From assembly GCA_025331125.1 (NCBI GenBank), contig JAOALB010000026.1:372001-436000 (forward strand): DNA of 64,000 bases, written 5' to 3'. This document shows positions 33,373 through 44,986 of the stretch, piece after piece. The stretch's first letter is position 1. Every line of letters begins with the position of its first letter. Position numbers and translations under genes: made by a program. The notes beneath the pieces were generated by a model that saw only the letters and a program-made list of their open reading frames with translations, did no database searches and was not told where the DNA came from. This DNA is from Mycogone perniciosa (Eukaryota; Ascomycota; Sordariomycetes; Hypocreales; Hypocreaceae).

Positions 33373-34110
33373 GATGAAGAATTAGAATGTCGAGAGCAGC
33401 AGGTAAGAATTGGATTCTCGCAATTAAAAAAAAAGAATATTCCGAAGGTGCCTAGAGCTCTGCGACGGGAAGCATGAACAAGAGGCTTTGTGCAGAGGGA
33501 GATGTACTGATGAGGAGAAACCAGAGGCGACAGCTTGAAAAGCGATAGCACGCGTCGCGCGTAAAGTGAAGGTTTGGCTGGCCCAATTCACCTTTCTGGG
33601 AGAGAAATCGCTGGCAGGGGTGCGATTAGCAAATGAGCCAGTTCGCAGGCTGGTTGTTTATGGCCACCCCTCTCCCCTCCCCCTCCCTCTCTGTTCAGTG
33701 CTCACAGCTGTCCGCGGCGACGAGTCATAGCTATGTCGCAGTAGCCCAGCTGGTGATAGGCGACAATAAAACAGGGTCGCTACCTCTAATTGCTCTAGAA
33801 TAACTCTTATAGTACAAACTTAAGTTGCCTCTCTTTTTTTGTCACCAGCTTGTCTGGCTTCATCCAACCAGTGTCAATCGCCAACGTCCATCGTCACTTT
33901 TTCCATCGCCATTCTCATCCCACTCTACAGTCGGTTGTCCGGTACTCTCTGTTGGCTGCAGGTCAAGAAGCCTTCTTCCCCCCCTTCGCCTCTTTTCTCT
34001 CTTCGCTTCTTTTCGTCCTCCGTGTCTTGTTTCTTCTGCCCTGCTCAGGTCCAGGGCGAATCGTCGATTGTTCAAGTCCGTCGTGGGCGCGCAGGCCCAA
34101 CCCAAGCATC
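33373..34110. promoter_or_regulatory. divergent promoter region between HAT2 and XRN1
   Basis: About 740 bases between two divergent start codons. Pyrimidine-rich tracts on the plus strand (33,660-33,690 and 33,960-34,040) look like the XRN1 core promoter and leader. No specific binding site is claimed. Confidence 0.4.
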
Positions 34111-37100
34111 ATGGGGTTCGTCTCCCGGCTGCGAACTTGTCGCCGTCGCTAACGTTGGCACAGTGTTCCCAAATTCTTCAGATGGCTCTCCGAGCGCTAC
34201 CCAGCCATTTCGCAATTGATCGCAGAGAACCGAATACCCGAGTTCGACTGCCTCTATGTGCGATTTCCCGAGCCGTCTGGCCTCTCTATCTGACTCTACT
34301 GACTCTCGTTTCTAGCTCGACATGAACGGTATCATCCACAACTGCACCCACAAGGATGCTGGCGAGGATGCGACATTTCGCCTTAGCGAAGAGGAGATGT
34401 TCATCCGGATCTTCAATTACATCGAGCATCTTTTCGGCAAAATAAAGCCTAAGAAGCTTTTCTTCATGGCCATCGATGGAGTCGCGCCTCGCGCCAAGAT
34501 GAATCAGCAGCGAGCCAGACGTTTCCGAACGGCTTTGGATGCCGAGAAAGCCCGTGAAAAGGCAGTTAAAGAAGGCATCGAGCTACCCAAAGAGGAACCG
34601 TTTGACAGCAACTGCATCACCCCAGGTATGATCCATGTCCCGAGATTTGTCGCCAGATGCTGACCACCTGTAGGAACCGGGTTTATGGCGAAACTCTCCC
34701 AGCAACTCCGTTACTTTGTCAACAAAAAAGTATCACAAGATACTGATTGGCAGGGCTGCGAGGTCGTGCTCTCTGGCCATGACGTCCCCGGTGAAGGGGA
34801 ACACAAAATCATGGAATACATTCGAAATGCCAAGGCACAGCCCGGCTACAACCCGAATGTCCGGCATTGTCTCTATGGCTTGGATGCCGATCTGATCATG
34901 CTGGGGCTTCTCAGCCATGACCCTCATTTTTGTCTTCTGCGTGAGGAAGTCACATTTGGACGAGCCTCTAAGACGAAGTCAAAGGAGCTTGAGCACCAGA
35001 ACTTCTACCTCCTCCACCTCTGCATCGTGAGGGAATACCTGGAAATGGAATTTCAGGAGCTTCAGAAAGATGGCGCCCTAAGTTTCCCCTTTGATCTCGA
35101 AAGAGTCATCGATGATTTCATCTTGATGGCATTCTTTGTCGGAAATGACTTTTTACCCAATCTTCCCGCTTTACACATCAACGACGGCGCTCTGGCCAAC
35201 ATGTTCAGGATCTATACAACTGTTTTACCCCAATGTGACGGCTACATTAACGAAAATGGAGTCATCAACATATCCCGTTTACAACGTTTGCTTGTGGAGC
35301 TTGGAAAAGCTGAGTTGGACCAATTCGAGAACGATGTATCCGACCAGAAGTGGTTCGCATCCAAGCAAATGGAGAAGAAGCTCGAAGGGAAGAACGGAGC
35401 CAGCAACAAAACAACAAAAAAGTCTAATCAACTTGTCATTACGTCTTCACAGAGAGATTTGTGGAAGAAAAAGATCCGCCCATACATCTCAAGCCGACCC
35501 AAACAGCAGTTGGATCTGGGGTCAGATCTGAAGGCTGCAGATCGTAAATTCGTTCAGGACCTTGCTGATTCTATGCATTTAGAGTGGTCAACCAAGGAAG
35601 ACGAAGAGGGCGACCGCCACCCCATTTTGGCATTCCCTGCCAAGCAAAGCGGCAGTGAAGACGAGGACGAAGAGGATGAAGAAGAGGAGGAGGGCAACCT
35701 GGCTGCCTATCGCGTCATGAAGATTTATGACAAAGCCCAAGTCGTTGATGTCACCCCTGAAGGCGCCCAAGAAAACTACGAAAAGTTGTATCAAGAGAAG
35801 TACCAAGGCTGGAAGACAAAGTACTACTTACAAAAGTTTGAGGAATGGGCCCCGGATAAGTATGAGGAAGAGCAGAAGAAGCTTTGTGAAAACTATTTCG
35901 AAGGACTGCAGTGGGTCTTGTTCTACTATTACAAAGGAATTGCATCCTGGCCGTGGTTCTATGGATATCACTATGCGCCGCTTACATCTGGTAAGGAAAA
36001 TAGAAGTCTACAAAAGAACGAGCTGGGCTGACATGTTGCAGATGTTGTCAAGGGCATTGGTGCAGACCTCAACTTCCAAAAAGGGCAACCCTTCAAGCCT
36101 TTTGAGCAGCTCATGGGTGTGCTGCCAGACCGAAGCAAGAAAATCGTTCCAACAATCTATCATGACCTCATGACCAGTTCGGACTCTCCCATCATCGATT
36201 TCTACCCAAGGGATTTCGAGTTGGACATGAACGGAAAGAAGATGGAATGGGAAGCAGTGGTCAAAATCCCATTTATCGACGAGAAGCGTCTTTTGGCGGC
36301 AATGACCCCGAAGAATGAGCTTCTAACCGACGACGAAAAGGCACGAAACGGCTTTGGAGTCCCGATCAAGTTCACCTTTTCTCATGATGTCAATTTCACA
36401 TATCCTTCGCCACTCCCAGGCATATTCCCAGAGGTTCAGAATTGCCGCTGCATTGAGAACATTTTTGACCTGCCCGACATCGAGGGGCTGGAGTATGTTT
36501 CGGGTCTTGCTAACGGCACCTTGTTGAGCGTCGAGGCCCTCGCAGGGTTTCCAACTTTGCATACATTGCCATATTCCGCACAGCTGGTTGAAGGATATGG
36601 TATCAACGTTTTCCAACAAGACAGCCGCAATCCAAGCATTGTTGTTACTTTGACCGACACTGAAATGCGCACCAAGATAGAGACTTGGAAAGCAAAACTG
36701 GGTCAGCGCTGCTTCGTGGGCTATCCATTCCTTCAAGAGGCCAAGGTCATCAAGGTTCAAGACGAGCTCTTTTCCTACGAGTTGGCCGAAAATGGCAAAG
36801 ACGTCATTGAGCAAGACCACAGCAATAGAGAAGCAGCTGAGTTTGCCAAAGAGGCTGAGTTCCTCGAGAATTGGCATGCTAAACGGCTGGGAATCACCAT
36901 CGGCCAGGTGGAATGTCTAGTGCATGTTCACATGCTGAAGGGGCTCATTAAGACGGAGGAAGGAGCCCTCATTAAGGAATATGCCGAAAATCCGAGCCTA
37001 CGGAGTGTCTATGCCGCCCAGACAATCGTGGATGAGGTAGTGAACGAGGACGAACGCTTCATCGAGAAAGCAGCCCTTCCCATCGAAGAAGAGTTCCCAC

Positions 37101-38593
37101 AAGGAACACGTGCTTTCTTCTTAGGCGACTATGCCCATGGCCGGCCTTTGGAGGTAGCTGGACATGAGAACGGTAAAGCGAATATCGTTGTCTCGCTGCT
37201 TAAGAATAAGGAGCGTGAATTTGCGAGGCAGGTCATCTATCAAGCGGAACGGAACAACCCATACACACCGTCATTTGCCATTGCCAGAAAACTGGGCATC
37301 CATCCCCTTGTGCTGAGCAAGATAACGTCCTCTTACCAAATCATCAGCTCTGCTGGATTGAAGCTGAACCTGGGCCTTAACCTAAAGTTCGAGGGGAGGA
37401 AGCTCAAGGTATTGGGATACTCGCGCAAGTCAGAGACTGGATGGGAGTTTTCCAACCTTGCCATCAAGCTAATTGCAGACTACATGGTGGCATTCCCAGA
37501 TTTCTTCGCCGCGATCCAGAAGGAGCCGCAGAGGAGCGAAATCTATGAAACTGATCTTTGGAACGACCCAAGTACCGCCTCTCAGAGAGTCAAGGACATA
37601 GCTGCATGGCTTAAGCAGCAGGAGACAAGCAAGTTTGAACGGGTGCCTCTTGAGGCTGAGCAGCTTGATTCAGAAGTTGTGACTGCCCTGGCAAAGATTG
37701 GTGAGCAGGTGTTCGAGGCATCTAATGATATGGAAATCAAGACGCTCAAGGGTGTACCTCGCGCAGCTTTGTTGAAGCCGGCAGATGCTGAGTTGGTACT
37801 GGGGAACCAAAGGTTCAAATTGGGGGACCGTGTAACTTTTGTAGCGGCTGCTGGCAAGGTCCCAATCTCAACGAGGGGCACCGTGGTTGGAATCAGCCGC
37901 ACGGCAACAGCCCTTCTGCTGGACGTTGTATGGGACACTTCGTTCATGAGTGGCACGACTCTCGGGGAGAGGGCTCCCATGTTCCGTGGCCAGACCGTGT
38001 CTTCATCCACGGTCCTCAACACTACCGACAGACAGGTTATTTCTGCGTCAAGCAAATCACAGCAGAGGAGAACTGTTCCGGAGAACGCAACGATGGGAGC
38101 CTATGGCTCAGTTGGTGTCACGCAGTACAAAGATGCCACTACGCCTCCTGCATTACGTGGCGGATGGCGGGGTGCTCTTGTTGGAGGTGGCGGCTCTCCC
38201 GGCCGTGGACGCAATAGCCCCGGTCGCGGCCATCGTGGCGGTCCACCAAATTTGTTACACAGCACACTCGTCTACCGTGGAGGTCCTCCTGGAGCTACCC
38301 AGGGGCAGAACGCGAATGGTCACCCCTCGCAAAACCGCGGAGGTAGCAATATGAACGGAAGAGGTGGGAATGGTGACCGAGGAAGGGACTGGGGGTATGG
38401 AGACCACCGAGGATCCATGTCTTCCCAGGCCTCACCAAGGGAGAACCCTCAGGGCGCCTACAATAATGTGCCTCCTCCTGCAAGCCTTGATTCCCCTAGG
38501 GGCGGGGGACGTGGCGGCCGTGGCCGTGGAGGAAGAGGTCAGCGTGGACCTCACCGGGGCCGTGGTGGAAACGGCCGTGGAGCTACAAACTGA
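34111..38593 (+). CDS. XRN1: 5'-3' exoribonuclease 1 (Xrn1/Kem1)
   Basis: Processive cytoplasmic exonuclease that degrades decapped mRNA from the 5' end. Exons 34111-34115, 34164-34257, 34316-34625, 34674-35990 and 36042-38593 give 1425 residues, the usual Xrn1 size and longer than nuclear Rat1. The first coding exon is only ATGGG, spliced to give [19 protein letters not shown]. Acidic catalytic motifs of the XRN N-domain are present: [49 protein letters not shown] and [11 protein letters not shown]. An Asp/Glu tract near residues 465-480 is followed by the second conserved region. PAZ/KOW/SH3-like parts lie downstream ([20 protein letters not shown] near 1160). The tail from about 1275 is Arg/Gly-rich (RGG). 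Confidence 0.95.
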
Positions 38594-38931
38594 CCGCGGC
38601 ATTAGTGGCCCGTTCTAGTACTATACTGAATACCTACTCTGGGATGGCTGTTTGTATCTTCCTGCACGTTGGGGTTTGCTGTAAAGGGGACAAATGGATT
38701 CTCATGTATTGATGCGGAGTTGGGCCAGAACACCCGGGATCTGTGTAGATTAGTCTCAATGCTATATAGATGGCTCAATGTGGGTTTGCTTGTTATAGGC
38801 CAGCAACTGGCAAGATTTCGCTCCGAAATGGTATTTTCTATCATGGAAATAATCATGGTCCTATTTTCGATAACCAACCCGCCAAAACGCCAACATGTGC
38901 CAAGTATCTTCATCAGAGTAACGTGCTAGAT
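38594..38931. other. convergent intergenic region
   Basis: About 340 bases between XRN1 and SPC3 3' ends; no gene, RNA or repeat seen. Confidence 0.5.
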
Positions 38932-39747
38932 TCAGGCCCTGGCCTTGCTTTTTGTGCTGGTGCTGCTCTTGGTATCTTTGGCCTTGACTGCAGGTAGTGT
39001 GAATATGTCGCTCACACCACCGCTCATAGCCTTCCACACGCCAAACGGCTTGTCCATGTTCCAGGTGAGGGCTCCAACCCAGGGCTGTACGTTGTAATGC
39101 AGCTTCAGAGTGACATCTGAGGCCCCGGCGATCTTGCCGCTCGGGTGGGTGATTTGGTACTTAGGCCTCTGGTTCCTGATTTTAAGGAGACCTCTGCGAG
39201 AGGAATTAGTATGGAAGGCTTTATATGGTTTCGGGGGGCATTGACGTACCGGTTGGGAGCGATGCTCTTGCCCTCGGCACTCTTCTTGAGCTTCTTCATA
39301 GTTGCGGGACCAATGTTTTGTAAGTGATCGGCACTGGGGTTCGTGATGATGGTGTCCCAGATGACGGCTGAGTTGTTCGCATTATTGGGGCCGGTCCAGT
39401 CTGCTGTTACGTATACGAAGAGTTGCTTGGTGTTCCATGTGAACAAGTCCGAGAGGTCAGCGTCGAGGGAGAAGCGGATGACGGCATACTCCTCCTTTTT
39501 GGAGCTGTAGTAATGCGGCCGGCCCTTGACACTGTGGTTTGCAATTAAATGTTAGAATTGGGGAGGGAAGATATGGTGATAAGGGGGGCTTGCGAATGGC
39601 GTACACTTGGAGGTTGTTGACGGTTACGGTGCCACTGGGCGAGCGAGCGGCAAAGAGATCTGTGGCTGCGATGAATGCGCCGAGGACGCAGGCGACGGTT
39701 GTGAAGAAGCCGAAGACGTTTTGGATGCGGGTGAAGGAGCTGTGCAT
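38932..39747 (-). CDS. SPC3: signal peptidase complex subunit 3 (Spc3/SPC22-23)
   Basis: Essential ER-lumen-facing subunit of the signal peptidase complex, which removes signal peptides from secretory proteins. Exons 39747-39605, 39531-39250 and 39193-38932 give 228 residues. After MHSSFTRIQNVFG a single N-terminal membrane anchor (FFTTVACVLGAFIAATDLF) leads into the lumenal domain. Family features include the block KEEYAVIRFSLDADLSDLFTWNTKQLFVYV, followed by the N-glycosylation-like NNSAVIWDTII, and IRNQRPKYQITHPSGKIAG, then VQPWVGALTW. The C-terminal tail after SDIFTLPAV is a short Lys/Ser-rich extension. Donors GTACGC and GTACGT are slightly unusual. Convergent with XRN1 and divergent from the Ulp2-type protease. 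Confidence 0.93.
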
Positions 39748-40341
39748 GTTAGGCAATGGGTTGCAGCGCCAGCACGGCGAGCTGGTGGGAGGGAGCTGAA
39801 AAGGGTAGTGATGCAAAACGGCGTGGAGGAGCACTCGATTCTAGTGTTAGTGTTTGGAGTAGCACTTCGTAAGCAGAGAGGTACTAGTAGTACTATCTCG
39901 AGGCTGGAATAGGACACGTCTCTGGGGCTCTGGGGTGGTGTGGCACTTTCTCAGCCTTGCAGAAGCGCCCTATCCGTATTGGGATAGTAGCACTAAAACT
40001 GGGCAGCATGCCGTCTTGGGGAAGGGAAGAAAGGTTGGAGATATTAATAAGTGCTGAGAATGCGCCTCGTTATACTTTAAATCAGGCGCATGGCAATATC
40101 GGGTATCTTGTACCGCCTCATTGTTGTTCAGGCGAAAGTCGATTGGCTGCCCGAGCATTAATATGACTGACTCGAGCGCTTGATGTCTGCGGATTATTAC
40201 ACCGACTCACTCACTCGCTCATTCATATCGCATCGCATCGCAAACTCAGGCTTCTGCTCTGTGCTATCTATAGCCCTCGCCATTCATCGAACCACTCCGA
40301 TGCGCGCGCCGGCTTCGATGCGATAAATGTTCTAGTGATAA
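39748..40341. promoter_or_regulatory. divergent promoter region between SPC3 and the Ulp2-type protease
   Basis: About 590 bases between divergent start codons. A run of ACTCACTCACTCGCTCATTC lies near 40204-40223. No other feature recognised. Confidence 0.35.
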
Positions 40342-43300
40342 ATGTCTAGGCCTCCTTTCCGCCCTTCGACGTCATCCAGAGAACCGCGCCTGAACAATGC
40401 CATTGCCGAAAGTGTTGTCGACGATATGGCCTTTGACGACAAGTCATCCAGCATGACGCATGATGATGCTGCAAGCCCAGAGGTAAGCAAGCTGGAAAGC
40501 CGCAATATTGTCACATTCGGCATGGTTTTCAGGCTTCAGAGCCCGCAGTCCCACAAAACAGGTCCCTGCAATCATGAATCCCAGACGCTGCCTGTCTTGA
40601 CCAGTGGAGGCTGGACCGCTGGGCGGACCGCGTGGCTCGCTGAGACGCGCTGACGGCACTGCTGTAATAGCTGTCCTCGCCACTAAATGTTGTGGATTCA
40701 CCACCTGAGCGCCCTGAGGCCAGCACTTGACCTCGCTAAGCTTTTTTTTATCGCCTGTTGGCCATGGCCCCGCTAACCTCGAAAAATGTAGACCCGACCA
40801 GCGTCGCCAACTTCACAAGTCCATGAGCAGCAAGAGCCTACTATAGCCGTCGAGGCCAAAAAGTGAGCCGGTCCGCGCCTTTGCAGACTGATTGAACTCT
40901 TATTGAAGCTGGCCCAGCCGGCTTAGGTCGAGACAGCAGACCCCTAGCCCAACCTCTAGCCGAACTCTCAAGGGAAAAAAGCTGCAAGGTCACGCGGACC
41001 AGAGCAGCGACCGCAAGCAACCCCAGGAGAGCGAGAGAACAAAGAGGACCTCATGGGAGTACGTGATCCCTTCAACTCTTTGTCGCCGCGTGTTGTATTG
41101 ACTTGTGACAGCCCGCTGGCTCGCTATCACTCCGATGCAAACTCGTTCCCGGATTATGGGTATGGCCCAATTTTGATGTCCGCGGGTTGTGATATCAACA
41201 CTGACACTCCTCTAAGGTCCCCGAACCGCAGCCACGCCATGGGTCTCGATCGACTGGTCCGTAACCACTATTGAAATATGCGAAAACAAGTCAAGCTAAC
41301 TCTCAGCAGAAGCTCATTAACGGGTCAACTGGACCTGTCAACACCCTTGGTTCTCGACGATTCGATGCCCACGATACAAACAACACCCCGCCTACCAAGC
41401 GGCAGAAGCAAGAATTTTTACCTCGAATCCACGGTCATACGGCGAGCCCATTCTTCTCAAAGGCAAAACCAGCCCGAAGCGACGACGTTCAAGAGGTAGT
41501 TAAAGAAGCCTCCCAGGATGACTCGTATGATATCAAGAGCACCTCCAGCACGGGGCATACAGCCTCTCTCGGTGCCACCCTTGCCGAATACCGAAATGCG
41601 CAGCCTAAAGGACGCAATGGGCCAGGGCGATTGCGGAAAAGCCGATCGTCTATGAGTTCCCAAGCACAATGGGATTCATTTGCCAAAACTCGCATGTTTC
41701 ATGATTCTGGCCTAGCGACGCACAGCATGGGTCAAAGTGCTTCAGTAATGACTCTGGATAGTTCTGACGATCTCGCCGAAGATCCTCCACCTGCGAATGT
41801 GACTTCTGATCTTGTCAAGCAACATTCAAAGAACAAGCGCGAGAGGCCATACCAGCTTACAGATTCTGTCGAGCCTCAGATTAAACGCCACAAACCTCCT
41901 ACTCAAAAGGAGCCTATCGATGTATCCGAGGATGAGCTTCAAGCTGATTCACCCAATGACACAAAGTCATACAACAAAAAACCAACAATCCTTAGCACTG
42001 CTGTGGCCAGTTTCGCGAGCCGTGCTAAGGCTAGATCATCAAGGGGGGACATACAACCTACAGCCTTCCAGACGCACATGGATCCAAGTGGCAAGTCACA
42101 ATCCCGAGGGATGAACTTAACAAGAGCGGTTTGTGGCAAGAAGCTATATGAACGTGATGACACTCAGGGCCGAATATCTCTTTGCCGAAGTCAAAACCAC
42201 GGCACTAGACTGGAGGCGAAGTTACAGGATGGGCAGAAAACAGGCGAGCTCAGTTGGTTGGGTATTGACCTAGATCATATCCATACCTATTCTACAACGC
42301 CAAGTCGTACCATTCTTGTCAATCGTTCACAGTCAGGGGAAGCCGGTCCAAAACTCTATCTAGAGTTTGAGAGTCGTGAAGACGCTGAGAAGTTGGTGCG
42401 AATGCTGAATGATAAGGGAATTCGCACTGAGACTCTGTACGTCATAACTTCCTGGTATCTTGGACATAAAACTAACCCATCGTGCATAGGAGCGGATTAG
42501 AGAAAATGTTTGAGATAGCTTTGGACAAGGCACGAAATTATCATGTGCCGAATGGATCGGCTGAGGAGAAAACGAGCAGTCGAAGAATGGAGCACGGCAA
42601 AGATAAATCATCTTGGATATTAGCCCCCCAATCGCCACCAGAAAATCCGAAGACCAGTCCAAGAGCTGAAAAGCTCAAAGACAGGTTGATACAATCGGCA
42701 CGCGAGACTGAATCTCAGTCTGGTCCTTCGATAACGGTGCGGCGCTCTGGACCTGAAACACGGCGATCAACCAGGACAACCTCAGCATATGTGCCTCGTC
42801 AGCAGAGCCCTGATCTTTGGACTGATTTGAATCCAGGCTGGCAGAAAAACTGGCAGAAATCGTTGGTTTTTCCAGCAACCGGAAAAAATAGAGCGACGGT
42901 CGACAAAGATGATATACCGAGACTCGATGAGGGCGAGTTTCTCAACGACAATTTGATCAGCTTTTACCTTCGTTATCTCCAGGTCACGTTGGAAAAGGAA
43001 CGGCCTGAACTGCTGAATAAGGTTTACTTCTTTAGCACATTCTTTTTTGAAAAGTTAAGGTCCACCAAAGGAAAAATCAACTATGAAGGTGTCAAGGCTT
43101 GGACAGCGAAGGTGGATTTGTTCTCTTACGACTACATCGTCGTTCCAGTCAACGAGCATGCTCACTGGTACGTGGCCATCGTGTGCAATGCTCCAAATGC
43201 AATCCGCGAGCCCAAAGAACCAGTGGTAACAGGGCAGGCAAATGATGTCGTTGAGGTGTTGGATGTGGCGAGCTCTCCGAGGATGTCGACAATGAAACGC

Positions 43301-44548
43301 GAAATGTCAGATGTTTCTCTGCGGGATGGAGGTGTGACGCAAAATCAGACAGGAGAGCCTGCGAAGAGTGTTGCAGAGTTGTCTTCAACCCCATCTTCTC
43401 CGACCAAGAAGCGAAAGTCCGTGGGTGCAACTGGATCAAAGACCGACCCAACACAACCGAAAATCATCACCCTTGACTCACTTGGCTCTTCACATGCCTC
43501 AACCTGTAAGGCATTGAGAGAGTATCTAGCTCAAGAAGCAAAGGCCAAGAAAGAGGTCGATCTGACGATCCCTCCTACCGGCTTAGCCGCCATTGGCATA
43601 CCACAACAGGACAACTTCTGTGATTGTGGAGTGTTTGTTCTTGGCTACATGCAGGAATTCCTAAAAGACCCTGATGAGGCTGCACGGAAGCTTTTGCAGA
43701 AGGAAAAGAATATGGAATGGGTCGTCCGGCCGTCAGAACTACGAAATAGCATACGGACTCTCCTCTTTGATTTGCAAAAGGAACAACAAGAGCGTCTCGA
43801 CAAAGAGGCGCAATTGCGCAAAGCGAAAAAAAAATCTGCGGGTGGTAAAACACTGCAGAGCTCCCCGATACCAGCGCCAGCTATGCATCCTCCATCCCCA
43901 GCCCCCAAATTGCCGGGTGCTTTCCCGACATCTCCTCAAAAGCAACCAGAACCGGAAATAATTGTGCCATCCTCAGAAATTGGTGTTGAGATTTCAACTC
44001 CCAAGCCCCTAGGAAATGGCGTGGATCCCAAACCCCCCTGTGGGAAATTGGGGACATATAAATGGGATGAAGAGCCAAAGTTCATCAGCCCCTTAGCATA
44101 TGGGTCGAATGCTAGCCCTAACACAAATGAAAGACATCGTTCAGTTACTTCGTCTCCGATTCGCAAGTCTGACGCCCATCACAGTAAGCTTGTGGTAGAG
44201 CTGAAGTCTAGCAAAGCAGGCGAGAAACTTGACTACGACGAACCAATACCGCTAGATGACGAGTTGGACCTTGTTTTCGTGAAGGGATTGTCTAGTAGCG
44301 CATCAGAGAGCCAAGGGGCAAGGGGGAGAACTAAGAAAGATCGGCGGCCTTCGATCGAGGTCATAGATACGAAAAAGAAGCAACCCAGGCCGTCTCCTCG
44401 ATCCCCAGCTGGGACGGCCAAGGTTGCTACCGAGGCTTCTCCTTTCTTTCGCCCTCTTCCATCTGGTGAAACCGAGGAAGTTGAAGAGATTAGGAGGAGC
44501 CCGAAATACGACGGCATAGATCGATCAGTTGATTTGACGATATCATGA
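40342..44548 (+). CDS. ULP2: Ulp2/Smt4-type SUMO (Ulp1-fold) cysteine protease
   Basis: Removes SUMO, especially chains, from nuclear proteins. The C48 catalytic fold has His in NEHAHWYVAI (near residue 715), Asp in KIITLDSLG (near 820), Gln and Cys in GIPQQDNFCDCGVFVLGYMQ (near 870). A disordered insertion of about 85 residues between His and Asp is typical of Ulp2/SENP6-7 rather than Ulp1. The domain is preceded by LDEGEFLNDNLISFYLRYLQ. Long disordered flanks surround it. My model is 40342-40482, 40792-40862, 40960-41058, 41217-41256, 41307-42436 and 42490-44548, 1179 residues with all phases consistent. The last two exons are firm; the four small N-terminal exons are inferred from splice signals only, and the 309-nt first intron may hide another exon. 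Confidence 0.88.
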
Positions 44549-44986
44549 CCTGTGGAACGATTTCGCCACCCAACGAGCGGATGATATGGTGAGCCGAGAG
44601 GCGGCGTGGCCGGCACGTGTCTGTTTAAGCGGACAAGGCGAAAACCCTGCCTGCTACGGTGTTTAACGATCGAGTTTTTATCACGATTTGTGGTAATAGA
44701 AACCGAGCATAGCGCGAGGGGGGGGGGGGGCGTTTTGAGGTTGTTTAGGGATGCAAATTATGTGTGGAAGATATACTTGCTCTTTTCCCATGAGACTGAG
44801 ATGCCGATAGATTGGACATTTCATACGCTCTACGAATAATACACCCAGTAATCTGGCCTTCAACAAATGAAGCACAGGAACAAATTTGATAGTGGCATCT
44901 TGTGCCAAAGTATGAGAGTTGCTGTTGTATGAAATTGACTAGGTGGTTTTGTGCTAAGGTCTATGTATGTATTATCTCTTCGTCCC
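44549..44986. other. convergent intergenic region
   Basis: About 440 bases between ULP2 and RRP9. A pure G run of 12 bases lies near 44719-44730. Nothing else recognised. Confidence 0.5.
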
